From Lachnospiraceae bacterium (GTDB taxonomy: Bacteria; Bacillota; Clostridia; Lachnospirales; Lachnospiraceae): DNA of 60,234 bases. Of this stretch, positions 49,720 through 60,089 are shown piece by piece. The stretch is taken from NCBI GenBank assembly GCA_017448245.1, contig JAFSLV010000046.1, forward strand, positions 1 to 60,234, given 5' to 3'. The stretch's first letter is position 1; each line of letters starts with the position of its first letter. Made by a program: the position numbers and the translations under genes. The notes under the pieces are model-generated. The model ran no database searches. It was not told where the DNA came from and saw only the letters and a program-made list of their open reading frames with translations.

Positions 49720-51525
49720 ATGGCGGAAGAATTGAAAGAACGAAAGGAGATGGACCCTGCTTTTTTCTGGGATCTGTCTTCTCTTTTTGCGGACGACGCG
49801 GCATGGGAGAAGGCCTTTGCCACACTGGAGGAAGACATCGCCTCCTTAAAGTCGTATGAGGGGACGCTCACGGACGCGGCAACGATCCGTAAGTATCTCG
49901 ATCATGTGACGGAGGTCCGCAGCAGGGTATCCGATCTGTATGTCTACGCGTTTCAGCGCAAGGATGAAGATCTCAGGGAGGATCAGGCACAGTCGATGTA
50001 CGCAAGGATCTCGACCGGATATGCCGCACTGTTTGCGGCGGACGCTTTTGCGGAGCCGGAGATCCTCGCGCTTCCCGAAGAAACGCTCCGTTCCATTGTC
50101 GGGGACGAGCTGATACAACCGTATGCGTTTTACATGGAAAATCTTGTGCGCGGCAAGGCTCATACGTTGTCAGGCCGGGAGGAGACGCTGCTCGCAAGCC
50201 TGACGGAGTCGAGAGACGCACCGGGTGAAATCGCGCGGATGCTTGAGGACGCGGATCTTTTGTTTGCGGATGCCGCAGACGAAAACGGCGCCATGCAACA
50301 GGTCAGCGGCGCTTCCTTTGTCAAGCAGCAGACCTCCCACGACCGCACCCTGCGCAAAAATGTCTATGAGAGTTATTACAAGACCTTCCGTGAGCACATC
50401 AATACCTTTGCGACGGCCTATTCGTATCATGTCAAAAATGCCTGCAGCATGGCGAAGATCAGAAAATACGCCAGCAGCCTGGAAGACGGGATGTTTGCCG
50501 ACAACGTTCCGGTGACGGTCTATCGCAATCTGATCGAAACGGTGCGCCGCCATACGCCGGACCTGCAGCGTTACGTGCGGCTGCGCAAAAAGCTGCTGGG
50601 CGTGGACGAGCTGCATTTTTATGACATCTATGCACCGCTCGTTGCGTCGTTTGACAAAGAATACACCTATGAGCAGGCACAGAAAACCGTGCTCGACGCG
50701 GTATCCGTTCTGGGCGACGAGTACCGCGGCACGGTGGAGGGGGCGTTCAGGGACGGATGGATCGACGTCTATCCCAATAAGGGAAAGCGGAGCGGCGCGT
50801 ATTCTTCGGGCAGCTACCGTTCCTATCCGTATATCCTGCTGAATTTCCGCGGCAATTACAGCTCAGTGACGACGATTGCGCATGAGATGGGTCATTCCAT
50901 GCATTCGTACCTGGCCCGCCGCACCCAGCCGGCGCACTATGCGGGTTATTCGATTTTTGTCGCGGAGGTCGCTTCGACCGTCAACGAAAATCTTCTGGTC
51001 GAACAGTTGTTAAAGCAGACATCGGACGAAAAGGAGCGGATGTTTTTGCTCAACCAGTATCTGGAGGGCTTTAAGGGGACGCTCTTCAGGCAGACCCTCT
51101 TTGCCGAATTCGAGATGCGCGCGCATGCCATGCACGAGGCCGGCGAGGCGCTGAGTGTCTCCGCACTGGACGGTCTCTATAAGGAGCTGCTCATCGATTA
51201 TTACGGAGAGGATATCGTGATCGATGACGAGATCATCCACGAGTGGGCGAGGATCCCGCATTTCTACCGGAAGTTCTACGTGTACAAGTATGCCACCGGC
51301 TATTCCGCCGCGGTCGCGCTCTCCGAGGCGATCCTTGCGGAAGGGGACAGCGCCGTAAAGCCGTATCTGGAGTTTCTGTCGCTCGGCGGCAGTGTCTATC
51401 CGATCGATGCCTTAAAGCATGCGGGTGTCGATCTGACCACCCCCGACCCGGTGGAACGCGCACTGGACAAATTTGCGAGAGTGCTCGACGACGCGGAACG
51501 GGTGTCGGGAAGCGGCGCGGGATGA
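49720..51525 (+). CDS. pepF: Oligoendopeptidase F (M3 family)
   Basis: This 601-residue metallopeptidase cleaves short cytoplasmic peptides. The zinc motif HEMGHSMHSY is present, with the downstream Glu in FVAEVASTVNE. NFRGNYSSVTTIA and the C-terminal FYKATGYS-like segment (YKYATGYSAAVALSE) are typical. Length is normal for PepF. The start follows AAGAAAGGAG, 27 nt after the trpS stop, and cotranscription with trpS is plausible. Confidence 0.95.
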   Translation: MAEELKERKEMDPAFFWDLSSLFADDAAWEKAFATLEEDIASLKSYEGTLTDAATIRKYLDHVTEVRSRVSDLYVYAFQRKDEDLREDQAQSMYARISTGYAALFAADAFAEPEILALPEETLRSIVGDELIQPYAFYMENLVRGKAHTLSGREETLLASLTESRDAPGEIARMLEDADLLFADAADENGAMQQVSGASFVKQQTSHDRTLRKNVYESYYKTFREHINTFATAYSYHVKNACSMAKIRKYASSLEDGMFADNVPVTVYRNLIETVRRHTPDLQRYVRLRKKLLGVDELHFYDIYAPLVASFDKEYTYEQAQKTVLDAVSVLGDEYRGTVEGAFRDGWIDVYPNKGKRSGAYSSGSYRSYPYILLNFRGNYSSVTTIAHEMGHSMHSYLARRTQPAHYAGYSIFVAEVASTVNENLLVEQLLKQTSDEKERMFLLNQYLEGFKGTLFRQTLFAEFEMRAHAMHEAGEALSVSALDGLYKELLIDYYGEDIVIDDEIIHEWARIPHFYRKFYVYKYATGYSAAVALSEAILAEGDSAVKPYLEFLSLGGSVYPIDALKHAGVDLTTPDPVERALDKFARVLDDAERVSGSGAG

Positions 51526-51546
51526 CACACCGGTTGCGGACACATT

Positions 51547-51575
51547 TTGTCTAACAGGTCAATCTGTGTTAAAAT
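51547..51575 (+). promoter_or_regulatory. Promoter of the enolase gene
   Basis: TTGTCT (51547-51552) and TAAAAT (51570-51575) are 17 nt apart. A leader of about 45 nt follows, with GAGGTG as the ribosome site before ATG 51629. Confidence 0.65.
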
Positions 51576-51613
51576 AGGTATGTTTCATGCGAACCATCAA
51601 CCATTCTTTATAG

Positions 51614-52933
<1,320 letters not shown>

Positions 52934-52939
52934 TGACCC

Positions 52940-53719
52940 ATGCATGATGTAATCGGCGGCATCCTCATACCGTTTCTGGGCACCTCCGTCGGTGCGGCCT
53001 GCGTCTTTTTCATGAAGCGCGAGCTCAACGACAGGGTGCAGAGAGGTTTACAGGGATTTGCGGCCGGTGTCATGACAGCGGCCAGTGTATGGAGTCTGCT
53101 CATTCCGGCGATCGAACAGAGCGCCGGAATGGGCAGTTTGTCTTTTATCCCGGCAGTCATCGGATTCTGGGCGGGGATTGTGTTTCTCCTCATCCTCGAT
53201 CATGTGATCCCGCATCTGCATACGTTTGCGGAAAAGGCCGAGGGTCCTGCATCGACCCTGGAGCGCACGACCATGCTCATCCTCGCCGTCACGCTGCATA
53301 ATATCCCGGAGGGCATGGCGGTCGGCGTCGTTTTTGCGGGCTATCTGTCGGGAAACGAGGGGATCACGATCGGCGGTGCGATGGCCCTGGCGATCGGCAT
53401 AGCGATCCAGAATTTTCCGGAGGGCGCGATCATCTCCATGCCGATGCACGCAAACGGTGATTCCAAGATCAAATCTTTTGTCGGCGGCGTGTTGTCGGGC
53501 GTGGTGGAACCGATCGGTGCACTGCTGACGATCTTCTTTGCGGGACTCGTTGTCCCGGCGTTGCCGTATCTGCTGAGTTTTGCGGCAGGTGCGATGATCT
53601 ATGTCGTGGTGGAGGAGCTGATCCCGGAGACGAGCGTCGGTGAACATTCCGATCTCGGCACGCTGACCTTTGCCGTCGGATTCTCGATCATGATGATGCT
53701 GGATGTCGCACTGGGATAA
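52940..53719 (+). CDS. ZIP family metal transporter
   Basis: This 259-residue membrane protein has about eight helices and the two ZIP metal-binding helices HNIPEGMAVG and QNFPEGAIIS. A His-containing stretch (HVIPHLHTFAEK) lies in the cytoplasmic loop. It would import zinc, manganese or iron. It follows enolase closely with no clear ribosome site; coupling is likely. Enolase needs magnesium, but no functional link is implied. Confidence 0.92.
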   Translation: MHDVIGGILIPFLGTSVGAACVFFMKRELNDRVQRGLQGFAAGVMTAASVWSLLIPAIEQSAGMGSLSFIPAVIGFWAGIVFLLILDHVIPHLHTFAEKAEGPASTLERTTMLILAVTLHNIPEGMAVGVVFAGYLSGNEGITIGGAMALAIGIAIQNFPEGAIISMPMHANGDSKIKSFVGGVLSGVVEPIGALLTIFFAGLVVPALPYLLSFAAGAMIYVVVEELIPETSVGEHSDLGTLTFAVGFSIMMMLDVALG

Positions 53720-53730
53720 GGGATCTTTTT

Positions 53731-55389
53731 TCAGAGAACTTCCAAAATCTCGTCCACACTCTTTAAACCGAACATCGGCTCACGTCCCTCGATGATATAG
53801 CAGGGAACGCTCATCACGTTGTACCGTTCGCGGATCGACTGGAAGTGGTTGAGATCGTATACATCACAGGATACATGAGGTGTGAGCGTCGCAATGCGCA
53901 TCATGGCGGTCACGAGATCCGGACACATCGTGCAGGTGAGCGTGACGAATACGTCGATGTGTATGTCGTGATCGATCGAACGGATCTTTTCCATGGCGGT
54001 ATCGGAGACAGCCTGCCCGCTGCAGGAGGCGTTGTAGAGTCCGAGTATAAAGGAGTTGAATTCGTTGCCGCCCGGCATGCCGTGGAAGGCAAAGCCGCAG
54101 GGTGTTTCGTCCGTATATTCGACGCGCACGCAGGGACGGAATTCAGGCTCATCGTCCGTGACATCTTCGAGCCGCACGGAGAGCTTGTCCTCGAGACCGG
54201 CGAGCGAATTCATGTAGGAGATGAGTTCACCGGAGACGGGACGCGCATCGGGGAACAGATGCAGAACCAGATCTTTTTCGAATCTTGCAAAGACCGTATA
54301 GAGCTGCGAGAGCATCTCAGGCGCAAAGAGAGATTTCTTTTCAAGCGATTCTCCGCCGGGAGCGCCGTCGACGGTTTTGTGGAGCGTTGCACGACGGACG
54401 GGCTGCACCGGACAGATGCCGACCTTGGTCTGCATGCGGTAGACAAATTTGATCAGATCGAGCGCCGCGGTCGCTCCGCCCGAGGCTGCAGTCAGCACCT
54501 GACGGAAGGTGTAGGAACAGACATCTCCTGCGGCGTAGAGACCGGGCAGGTTGGTGCGCTGTCTGCGGTCGACGGGAACATAATAGAGTGCATCGAGATC
54601 GACGAGTCCGCGGACCAGTCCGGTCTCGGGCAGATGTCCGGTCAGGATAAAGACGCCGAAGGTATCGCCGCTCTCGGGCCGGAACGTAGTCACCTCACCG
54701 GAGGCACGGTCCTTCCAGACGAGCGAGCGGATGAGACTGTCTCCCGTGACCTCAAGGATCTCGATATTTTTGATGACGGTGATGTGGGGATGCTCCAAGG
54801 CTCTTGTCCAGAAAGCCGCATCGCAGGTAAAGTCCTCGGACGGAACGAGCGCCGTCACATGCGAGGCATATTTGGTCAAAAAGACGCTGTCCTCCGCCGC
54901 GGTCGTGCCTGCGCCGATGACAAAGATCTCTTTTCCGGTGAAAAACTCGCCGTCGACCGGCGCCGTGTAGGCGATGCCCCTGCCGCGGTATGCCGCCTCG
55001 CCCTTAAAACCGACGTCCTTTGGCGGCGCACCGGTCGCGAGCAGCACGCCGTAGCAGTGATAGGTGGCATCTTTGGTGACGACGGTCTTGATATCGTCCT
55101 CCATATCCGTAAGCGCCGTGACCTCCGTATTGATAAACTCCGCACCGAAATGCTCCGCGTGCGAGCGCATCTGTTTGATGAGGTCACTGCCTCCGATGGA
55201 AGGTGTACCGGGATAGTTGACGATTTCGGAAACAACGGAAACAAGTCCGCCCTGTTTTTGCCGTTCGATGACGGCGACACGATAACAGGCACGCCCGAGC
55301 GAAAGCGCAGCCGTCAGACCGGCCGGGCCCGCGCCGATGATGATCACATCATAAAAAGTGCTTAAGTCCAGGTCGTTATAATAGGCCAT
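53731..55389 (-). CDS. Thioredoxin reductase-like flavoprotein lacking the reductase CxxC, with C-terminal AhpF-type thioredoxin folds
   Basis: This 552-residue protein has an FAD fold (DVIIIGAGPAGLTAAL), an NAD fold (FVIGAGTTAAEDS) and a C-terminal pair of thioredoxin folds with CTMC. At the position of the reductase CATC it reads TAPV (residues 142-145), so the normal disulfide relay from FAD is missing. It is a close paralogue of the gene at 55465. The start is taken at ATG 55389; ATG 55425 is in frame but lies in the predicted -10 box. No ribosome site is seen at 55389. The C-terminal thiols might be reduced by the paralogue, or the protein has another role. Confidence 0.85.
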   Translation of the reverse strand: MAYYNDLDLSTFYDVIIIGAGPAGLTAALSLGRACYRVAVIERQKQGGLVSVVSEIVNYPGTPSIGGSDLIKQMRSHAEHFGAEFINTEVTALTDMEDDIKTVVTKDATYHCYGVLLATGAPPKDVGFKGEAAYRGRGIAYTAPVDGEFFTGKEIFVIGAGTTAAEDSVFLTKYASHVTALVPSEDFTCDAAFWTRALEHPHITVIKNIEILEVTGDSLIRSLVWKDRASGEVTTFRPESGDTFGVFILTGHLPETGLVRGLVDLDALYYVPVDRRQRTNLPGLYAAGDVCSYTFRQVLTAASGGATAALDLIKFVYRMQTKVGICPVQPVRRATLHKTVDGAPGGESLEKKSLFAPEMLSQLYTVFARFEKDLVLHLFPDARPVSGELISYMNSLAGLEDKLSVRLEDVTDDEPEFRPCVRVEYTDETPCGFAFHGMPGGNEFNSFILGLYNASCSGQAVSDTAMEKIRSIDHDIHIDVFVTLTCTMCPDLVTAMMRIATLTPHVSCDVYDLNHFQSIRERYNVMSVPCYIIEGREPMFGLKSVDEILEVL

Positions 55390-55422
55390 AAAAACAGTCT
55401 CACAAGAAAACTCCCGTGAGAC
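55390..55422 (-). terminator. Terminator hairpin between the two flavoprotein genes
   Basis: On the minus strand GTCTCAC (55422-55416) pairs with GTGAGAC (55403-55397) and is followed by TGTTTTT. It would stop transcription coming from the ahpC operon. Its left arm overlaps the predicted start of the local promoter. Confidence 0.75.
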
Positions 55423-55424
55423 CA

Positions 55425-55453
55425 TTTTTACATATAGCAGATGTTATTGTCAA
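55425..55453 (-). promoter_or_regulatory. Promoter of the CxxC-less flavoprotein gene
   Basis: On the minus strand TTGACA (55453-55448) and TAAAAA (55430-55425) are 17 nt apart. Transcription would start near 55418, inside the left arm of the terminator hairpin, so local transcripts should escape it. Confidence 0.6.
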
Positions 55454-55464
55454 ACATCAGGAAA

Positions 55465-57105
55465 TCAGATCAGTGTCAGCAGCTCGTCCACATCCTTTTT
55501 CCCAAACATGGGTGCGCCGTCATTGATGACGAAACACGGTACGCTCATCACGTTGTAGCGCTCCCTCAGCGCGGGGAAGTGATTGAGATCGTAGACGTCG
55601 GTCGTGACATGCTCGGAGAGCGTGGCGATCCGCTGGGCACTTGTGACCAGTTCCGGACACATCGTGCAGGTGAGAGAGACGCAGATCGTCAGATGCGTGT
55701 CCTTGTCGATCGCCGCAATTTTTGCGCGTGCTTCGTCCGTGATACGCTGTCCTGCACTGCCGGAATTGTACAGTCCCAGCACAAAGGAGGTAAATTCGTG
55801 TCCGCCGGGAACCCCGTGGAAGGTGACGCCGGTCGGTGCGCCGTCTTTCTTTTCGACGCGCACAAAGGGACGTTCGGGATCATCCGCCGGGGCTTCTTTG
55901 GTGACGGAGAGCTTGTCCGTCAGCTCCGCGAGCGAATCCATATATCCCGCAAGTTCTTCGGAGACCGCACGGGTGTCCGGGAAGACATGCAGCACCAACG
56001 GTTCCTCGAGCTTGTCAAAGACGGTGTGGAGCTGTGCGAGCATGTCGCCGGAAAAGAGCTCATTTTTGTCGGCCGTTTTCTCCGCGGGTGCGGCGTCGAC
56101 CGGTGCGTGCATTTCCGAGCGTTTGACGGGCTGCTCCGGAACGATGCCCGTTTTCTTATGCATCTGCGAAACGTATTTTTCGAGTTCGGTTGCCGCCAGC
56201 GCCCCGTCTCCCGTTGCGGTTACGACCTGACGCAGCGGCTTGATGCAGACATCGCCCGCGGCATAGAGTCCGTCGAGGGAGGTCTTTTGCGAACGGTCGG
56301 TGACGATGTAGCCCTGTTCGTTGATCTCCGCGATTCCTTTGACGAGCTCCGTCGAAGGCGCATAGCCCGCAAAGACGAAGACACCGAAGGTGTCGCCGCC
56401 CTCCGGAGAAAAGGTGGTGACTTCCCCGGTCTCGTTATTTTTGTAGACGATTTTGCGCAGAATCGAATCGCCGGATACTTCGACCACCTCGGTGTTGTAG
56501 TGGATCGAGATATGCTCGTTGGCTTTGGTCTCGTCCGCGACCGCCTTGGCACAGGTAAAATCCGGTTCCCTGATCAGCATCGTGACGTGCGAAGCGTACT
56601 TGGTGAGGAAGACGCTTTCTTCCGCGGCGGCAAAGCCGCCGCCCACGACGAAGACCTCTTTGCCGGTGAAAAACTCACCGTCACAGGTCGCGCAGTATGC
56701 CACGCCGTGTCCTTTGTATTCGGCCTCGCCCTTGAAACCGATCATGCGCGGATGCGCACCGGTTGCCAGTACAAGCCCAAAGCAGTGGAAATCTCCTTTA
56801 TTGGTATGTACCGTGCGGACATCGTCAGCGGTATCGAGCGAAGTCACCTCCGCCATCAGAAACTCCGCGCCGAAATGCTCCGCCTGTTTGCGCATCTGCT
56901 CCGTGAGCTGCGTGCCGGAGACCGGCGCACTGCCCGGATAGTTGACGACCTCCGAGGTGATCGTGATCTGTCCGCCCCATTTTTCTTTTTCGACGATGAG
57001 GACGCGGTAACAGGCACGCGCGAGGTAGAGACCGGCGGTGAGGCCCGCAGGCCCACCGCCGATGACGATCACGTCATAGAAATCTTTCATGTTGTATTCA
57101 GACAT
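55465..57105 (-). CDS. AhpF-like NADH:peroxiredoxin reductase (domain-permuted)
   Basis: This 546-residue flavoprotein has an N-terminal thioredoxin reductase part (IGGGPAGLTAGLYLA; redox centre CATC at Cys138 and Cys141; VVGGGFAAAEES) and a C-terminal pair of thioredoxin folds with CTMC. E. coli AhpF has the thioredoxin folds first, so the order here is reversed. It should pass electrons from NAD(P)H to the AhpC encoded just upstream. ATG 57105 overlaps the ahpC stop (TAATG), with TAGGAG as ribosome site. Confidence 0.93.
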   Translation of the reverse strand: MSEYNMKDFYDVIVIGGGPAGLTAGLYLARACYRVLIVEKEKWGGQITITSEVVNYPGSAPVSGTQLTEQMRKQAEHFGAEFLMAEVTSLDTADDVRTVHTNKGDFHCFGLVLATGAHPRMIGFKGEAEYKGHGVAYCATCDGEFFTGKEVFVVGGGFAAAEESVFLTKYASHVTMLIREPDFTCAKAVADETKANEHISIHYNTEVVEVSGDSILRKIVYKNNETGEVTTFSPEGGDTFGVFVFAGYAPSTELVKGIAEINEQGYIVTDRSQKTSLDGLYAAGDVCIKPLRQVVTATGDGALAATELEKYVSQMHKKTGIVPEQPVKRSEMHAPVDAAPAEKTADKNELFSGDMLAQLHTVFDKLEEPLVLHVFPDTRAVSEELAGYMDSLAELTDKLSVTKEAPADDPERPFVRVEKKDGAPTGVTFHGVPGGHEFTSFVLGLYNSGSAGQRITDEARAKIAAIDKDTHLTICVSLTCTMCPELVTSAQRIATLSEHVTTDVYDLNHFPALRERYNVMSVPCFVINDGAPMFGKKDVDELLTLI

Positions 57106-57668
57106 TACAGTGCTCCTACCAGATCCAACGAAGGCTTCAGGGTCTCTGCGCCGGGCTGCCACTTGGCGGGGCAGACCTGGTCGCCGTGCTCATGCACAAA
57201 CTGGAAGGCCTTGACCTTGCGCAGCAGTTCTTCGGCGTTGCGGCCGACGTTGCCGTCATTGACTTCGTAGCCGACGATCCTGCAGTCGGGATTGATGATA
57301 AAGGTGCCGCGCTCCGCAAGCCCCGAGCTCTCGATCAGCACCTCAAAGTCACGCGCGATCGCCTGTGTCGGATCCGCGATCATCGGATAGGTGAGCTTGC
57401 CGATCTTTTCGGAGTGATCGTGCCAGGCCTTGTGCACGAAATGCGTGTCGCAGGATACGGAGTAGATCTCGCATCCGAGCTTTTTGAATTCCTCGTAGTT
57501 ATTCTGCAGATCCTCGAGCTCCGTCGGACATACAAAGGTGAAGTCCGCGGGATAGAAGAAGAACACACTCCATTTGCCCTTCAGATCCTTTTTGCTGACT
57601 TCCTTGAAATCGTTGCCGACATACATCTGAGCCGTAAAATCACTGACTTCTTTTCCGATTAAAGACAT
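57105..57668 (-). CDS. ahpC: Alkyl hydroperoxide reductase subunit C (2-Cys peroxiredoxin)
   Basis: This 187-residue peroxiredoxin reduces hydrogen peroxide and organic peroxides. The peroxidatic Cys lies in FTFVCPTEL and the resolving Cys in DQVCPAKW near the C-terminus. Length is typical of AhpC. ATG 57668 has AAAGGGG upstream. The promoter (TTGACA at 57749-57744, CACAAT at 57726-57721, minus strand) lies next to a PerR-like palindrome. Confidence 0.97.
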   Translation of the reverse strand: MSLIGKEVSDFTAQMYVGNDFKEVSKKDLKGKWSVFFFYPADFTFVCPTELEDLQNNYEEFKKLGCEIYSVSCDTHFVHKAWHDHSEKIGKLTYPMIADPTQAIARDFEVLIESSGLAERGTFIINPDCRIVGYEVNDGNVGRNAEELLRKVKAFQFVHEHGDQVCPAKWQPGAETLKPSLDLVGAL

Positions 57669-57720
57669 GTGTAATCCCCTTTCTGTAATAAAACTGCGGT
57701 TACTCTTTACAACAAAACCC

Positions 57721-57771
57721 ATTGTGGCACAGGGCGGAGAGGATGTCAATATAAAAACAGTAATCATTACT
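57721..57771 (-). promoter_or_regulatory. ahpC promoter with PerR-like palindrome
   Basis: On the minus strand TTGACA (57749-57744) and CACAAT (57726-57721) are 17 nt apart. A perfect 13-bp palindrome AGTAATCATTACT (57759-57771) lies 9 nt upstream of the -35. Its TAATNATTA core matches the centre of the PerR box. Peroxide control of ahpC by PerR is known in Firmicutes; here it is an inference from the site. Confidence 0.65.
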
Positions 57772-57816
57772 AAAAAAATTATAAAATGGCGTTTTTATGC
57801 TTATATTTGTGGGATA

Positions 57817-57825
57817 TGCTATAAT
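57817..57825 (+). promoter_or_regulatory. Extended -10 promoter of the gene at 57877
   Basis: TGC-TATAAT at 57817-57825 is followed by a small hairpin CGTCC-GAGA-GGACG (57832-57845) and a T-rich run, then GGAG and ATG 57877. The hairpin could act as a weak attenuator. Confidence 0.6.
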
Positions 57826-57876
57826 AAAAAACGTCCGAGAGGACGGTCTTATTTTTGGCTGACGGAGATTACGCGT

Positions 57877-58431
57877 ATGCTTAGAAGATACAGGTACCTG
57901 ATACTTCCGGTCCTTGTTTTGGTGCTTCTGATCGCGGCGGGCGTCCTTTCATTTTTCTGGTGGCGCGGTGCTTTTTTGCCACGGTGGATCACGTGGAACG
58001 AGCGGGTGGAAGCCAGTGATGACAGGACGGACGGTGTCGTTGAATCGGTGGTATTAAAAGAACACAAGCTGATCGTGTACTCGAGCGGCAGCGAGGTCTA
58101 CCGCGCACCGTCTTCGTATCATGTGCAGGAAGCGATCTGGACGGACATCAACGGTGACGGCATCAAGGAGGTGGTGATGCTGTACTGGCGAAGGGGCGCG
58201 GACGGTGCGGAGAGCGAAGGACTTGCGCAGGAAAAGGGTTTTGGCTTTACGCAGCACATCGCGGTCTTTGACGGAGCGGAGCGCGGGATGAACGAACTGT
58301 GGGATTCCGCGGCGCTGACGGAGCACGCGGAAGCGATGCGATTTGACGCGGGACGTCTGATCATCAACGCTTCCGAGGGCAGACAGACCTTGTGGATGTG
58401 GGACGGGGAACAGCTTGTCCCTGCGAGATAA
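57877..58431 (+). CDS. Membrane-anchored protein of unknown function
   Basis: This 184-residue protein has one N-terminal transmembrane helix (YLILPVLVLVLLIAAGVLSFF) and an extracytoplasmic domain. The segment IWTDINGDGIKEVVMLY resembles a calcium-binding FG-GAP or VCBS-type loop, which suggests a beta-propeller-like or repeat fragment (weak inference). No catalytic motif is seen. ATG 57877 has GGAG about 9 nt upstream. Function unknown. Confidence 0.7.
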   Translation: MLRRYRYLILPVLVLVLLIAAGVLSFFWWRGAFLPRWITWNERVEASDDRTDGVVESVVLKEHKLIVYSSGSEVYRAPSSYHVQEAIWTDINGDGIKEVVMLYWRRGADGAESEGLAQEKGFGFTQHIAVFDGAERGMNELWDSAALTEHAEAMRFDAGRLIINASEGRQTLWMWDGEQLVPAR

Positions 58432-58481
58432 AGGATCTTTTTTCTTTATTCCATAACAATCGTACGAAAGGGGAAGTCATC

Positions 58482-60089
58482 ATGTTAAAAGAAGGAACCG
58501 TATGGGCAGGTACAGCCGGGGATGGAAAACAGTGTGTGATTTTGCCGAAGATGGCCAACCGCCACGGACTGATCGCGGGTGCGACGGGTACCGGTAAGAC
58601 CGTCACCTTAAAGGTCATGGCGGAGTCTTTTTCAGAGATGGGCGTGCCGGTGTTTCTCGCGGACGTCAAGGGAGATCTTGCGAGCGTCGCGGAAGCGGGC
58701 GGGATGAATGACAAGATCAGGGAGAGACTCTCGGTCTGCGGCGCGGACGCGGACAGCTTTGCAATGAAAGGCTTTCCCGTGACCTTGTGGGATATCTACG
58801 GCGAAAAGGGGATCCCGCTCCGCACCACGATCTCCGAGATGGGGCCGCTTCTTCTTGCCAGGATCCTGCAGCTCAATGATCTGCAGTCGGACATCCTGAC
58901 GATCATCTTTAAGATCGCAGACGAAAACGGATGGCTTCTCATCGATACCAAAGACTTAAAAGCCTGCGTCAATTATGTGTCGGAAAACACCAAGGAGTTT
59001 GCCGAAAGCTACGGCAAGATGTCTCCCGCGTCGCTGTCCGTCATCACTCGCGCGATTGTCGCGCTTGAGAGCGCGGGCGGCGATATCTTTTTCGGGGAGC
59101 CGGCGCTCAATGTAAGCGACTGGTTTTCTCCCGCTTCCGACGGACGCGGCATGATCCATGTGCTGGAGTCCGAGAGTCTCATACATAACGGCAGACTGTA
59201 TTCGACATTTTTATTGTGGCTTCTTTCAGAGCTCTTCGAGACACTGCCGGAGGTAGGAGACCTCGACAAACCGAAGATGGTCTTTTTCTTTGACGAAGCG
59301 CATCTCCTCTTTGCGGACGCGCCAAAGGTGCTCCTTGACAAAATCGAGCAGGTCGTCAAGCTCATCCGTTCCAAGGGCGTGGGTGTCTATTTCTGCACGC
59401 AGAATCCGCGCGACATTCCGGACGGCGTGCTCGCGCAGCTCGGCAATAAGGTGCAGCATGCGCTAAGAGCCTATACGCCGGCCGACCAGAAGGCGGTGAA
59501 GGCGGCGGCGGAGTCCTTCCGCGAAAACCCCGCCTTTAAGACCTATGATGCGATTTTGGAGCTCGGCACCGGTGAGGCAGTCGTCTCCTTCCTCGGCGAG
59601 GACGGCATCCCGATGATGGCGGAGAAGGCGACAATCCTGCCGCCGCAGTCGTCGCTGAGTGCGCTCGACCAGGAAAAGCGGCCCGGTATGATCAAGGCGT
59701 CGGGGCTCTATATCAAGTACGCGGAAGCCTTCGATCCCGACAGTGCGTATGAGTTTTTACAGAGAAAGAAGATAGAGGACGCGGAGGCGCTTGAGGCCGC
59801 CAAACAGGAGGCGGAGGAAGCCAAACAAAAGGCAAAGGAAGAAGCCGCCGCCGCAAAGGCCGCGGAAAAGGAAGCCGCCGCCGCGGAAAAAGCGAAAGAG
59901 CGCGAGGCGGCAAAGGAAGAGGCCGCAAAGAAACGCGCCGCAAAGAGCGTCGGCAACGCAGTCGCGGGAACCGTGGGCCGCGAAGTCGGAAAGAGCGCGG
60001 GCTCGATGTTTGGCAAATTCGGAAAGACTCTCGGCGGGAACCTTGGCGCAAGCCTCGGCAGGGGGATCCTGGGGACGTTCTTTAAGTAA
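58482..60089 (+). CDS. HerA-like helicase/ATPase (DUF853 family)
   Basis: This 535-residue protein has the HerA-like ATPase core: Walker A GATGTGKT, ADVKGD, Walker B MVFFFDEAHLLF and the arginine-finger region. It matches the stand-alone DUF853 proteins. After residue 440 comes an Ala/Glu/Lys-rich coiled coil, then a Gly-rich tail (GSMFGKFGKTLGGNLGASLG) typical of this family. A hexameric DNA translocase role is inferred from HerA and FtsK relatives; no NurA nuclease is nearby. ATG 58482 has AAAGGGG upstream. Confidence 0.9.
   Translation: MLKEGTVWAGTAGDGKQCVILPKMANRHGLIAGATGTGKTVTLKVMAESFSEMGVPVFLADVKGDLASVAEAGGMNDKIRERLSVCGADADSFAMKGFPVTLWDIYGEKGIPLRTTISEMGPLLLARILQLNDLQSDILTIIFKIADENGWLLIDTKDLKACVNYVSENTKEFAESYGKMSPASLSVITRAIVALESAGGDIFFGEPALNVSDWFSPASDGRGMIHVLESESLIHNGRLYSTFLLWLLSELFETLPEVGDLDKPKMVFFFDEAHLLFADAPKVLLDKIEQVVKLIRSKGVGVYFCTQNPRDIPDGVLAQLGNKVQHALRAYTPADQKAVKAAAESFRENPAFKTYDAILELGTGEAVVSFLGEDGIPMMAEKATILPPQSSLSALDQEKRPGMIKASGLYIKYAEAFDPDSAYEFLQRKKIEDAEALEAAKQEAEEAKQKAKEEAAAAKAAEKEAAAAEKAKEREAAKEEAAKKRAAKSVGNAVAGTVGREVGKSAGSMFGKFGKTLGGNLGASLGRGILGTFFK

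Noticed and set aside
51570-51582. Enolase as another leaderless gene
   Set aside because: An ATG lies 4 nt after the -10 box, but it is out of frame with eno, which has its own GAGGTG ribosome site and start at 51629.
53845-57270. Very long plus-strand reading frames (53845-55365 and 55441-57270)
   Set aside because: They lie exactly opposite the two flavoprotein genes, whose translations carry clear FAD/NAD and CxxC motifs. The plus-strand products are rich in Arg/Gly/Asp without any domain and lack ribosome sites. They result from high GC codon bias.
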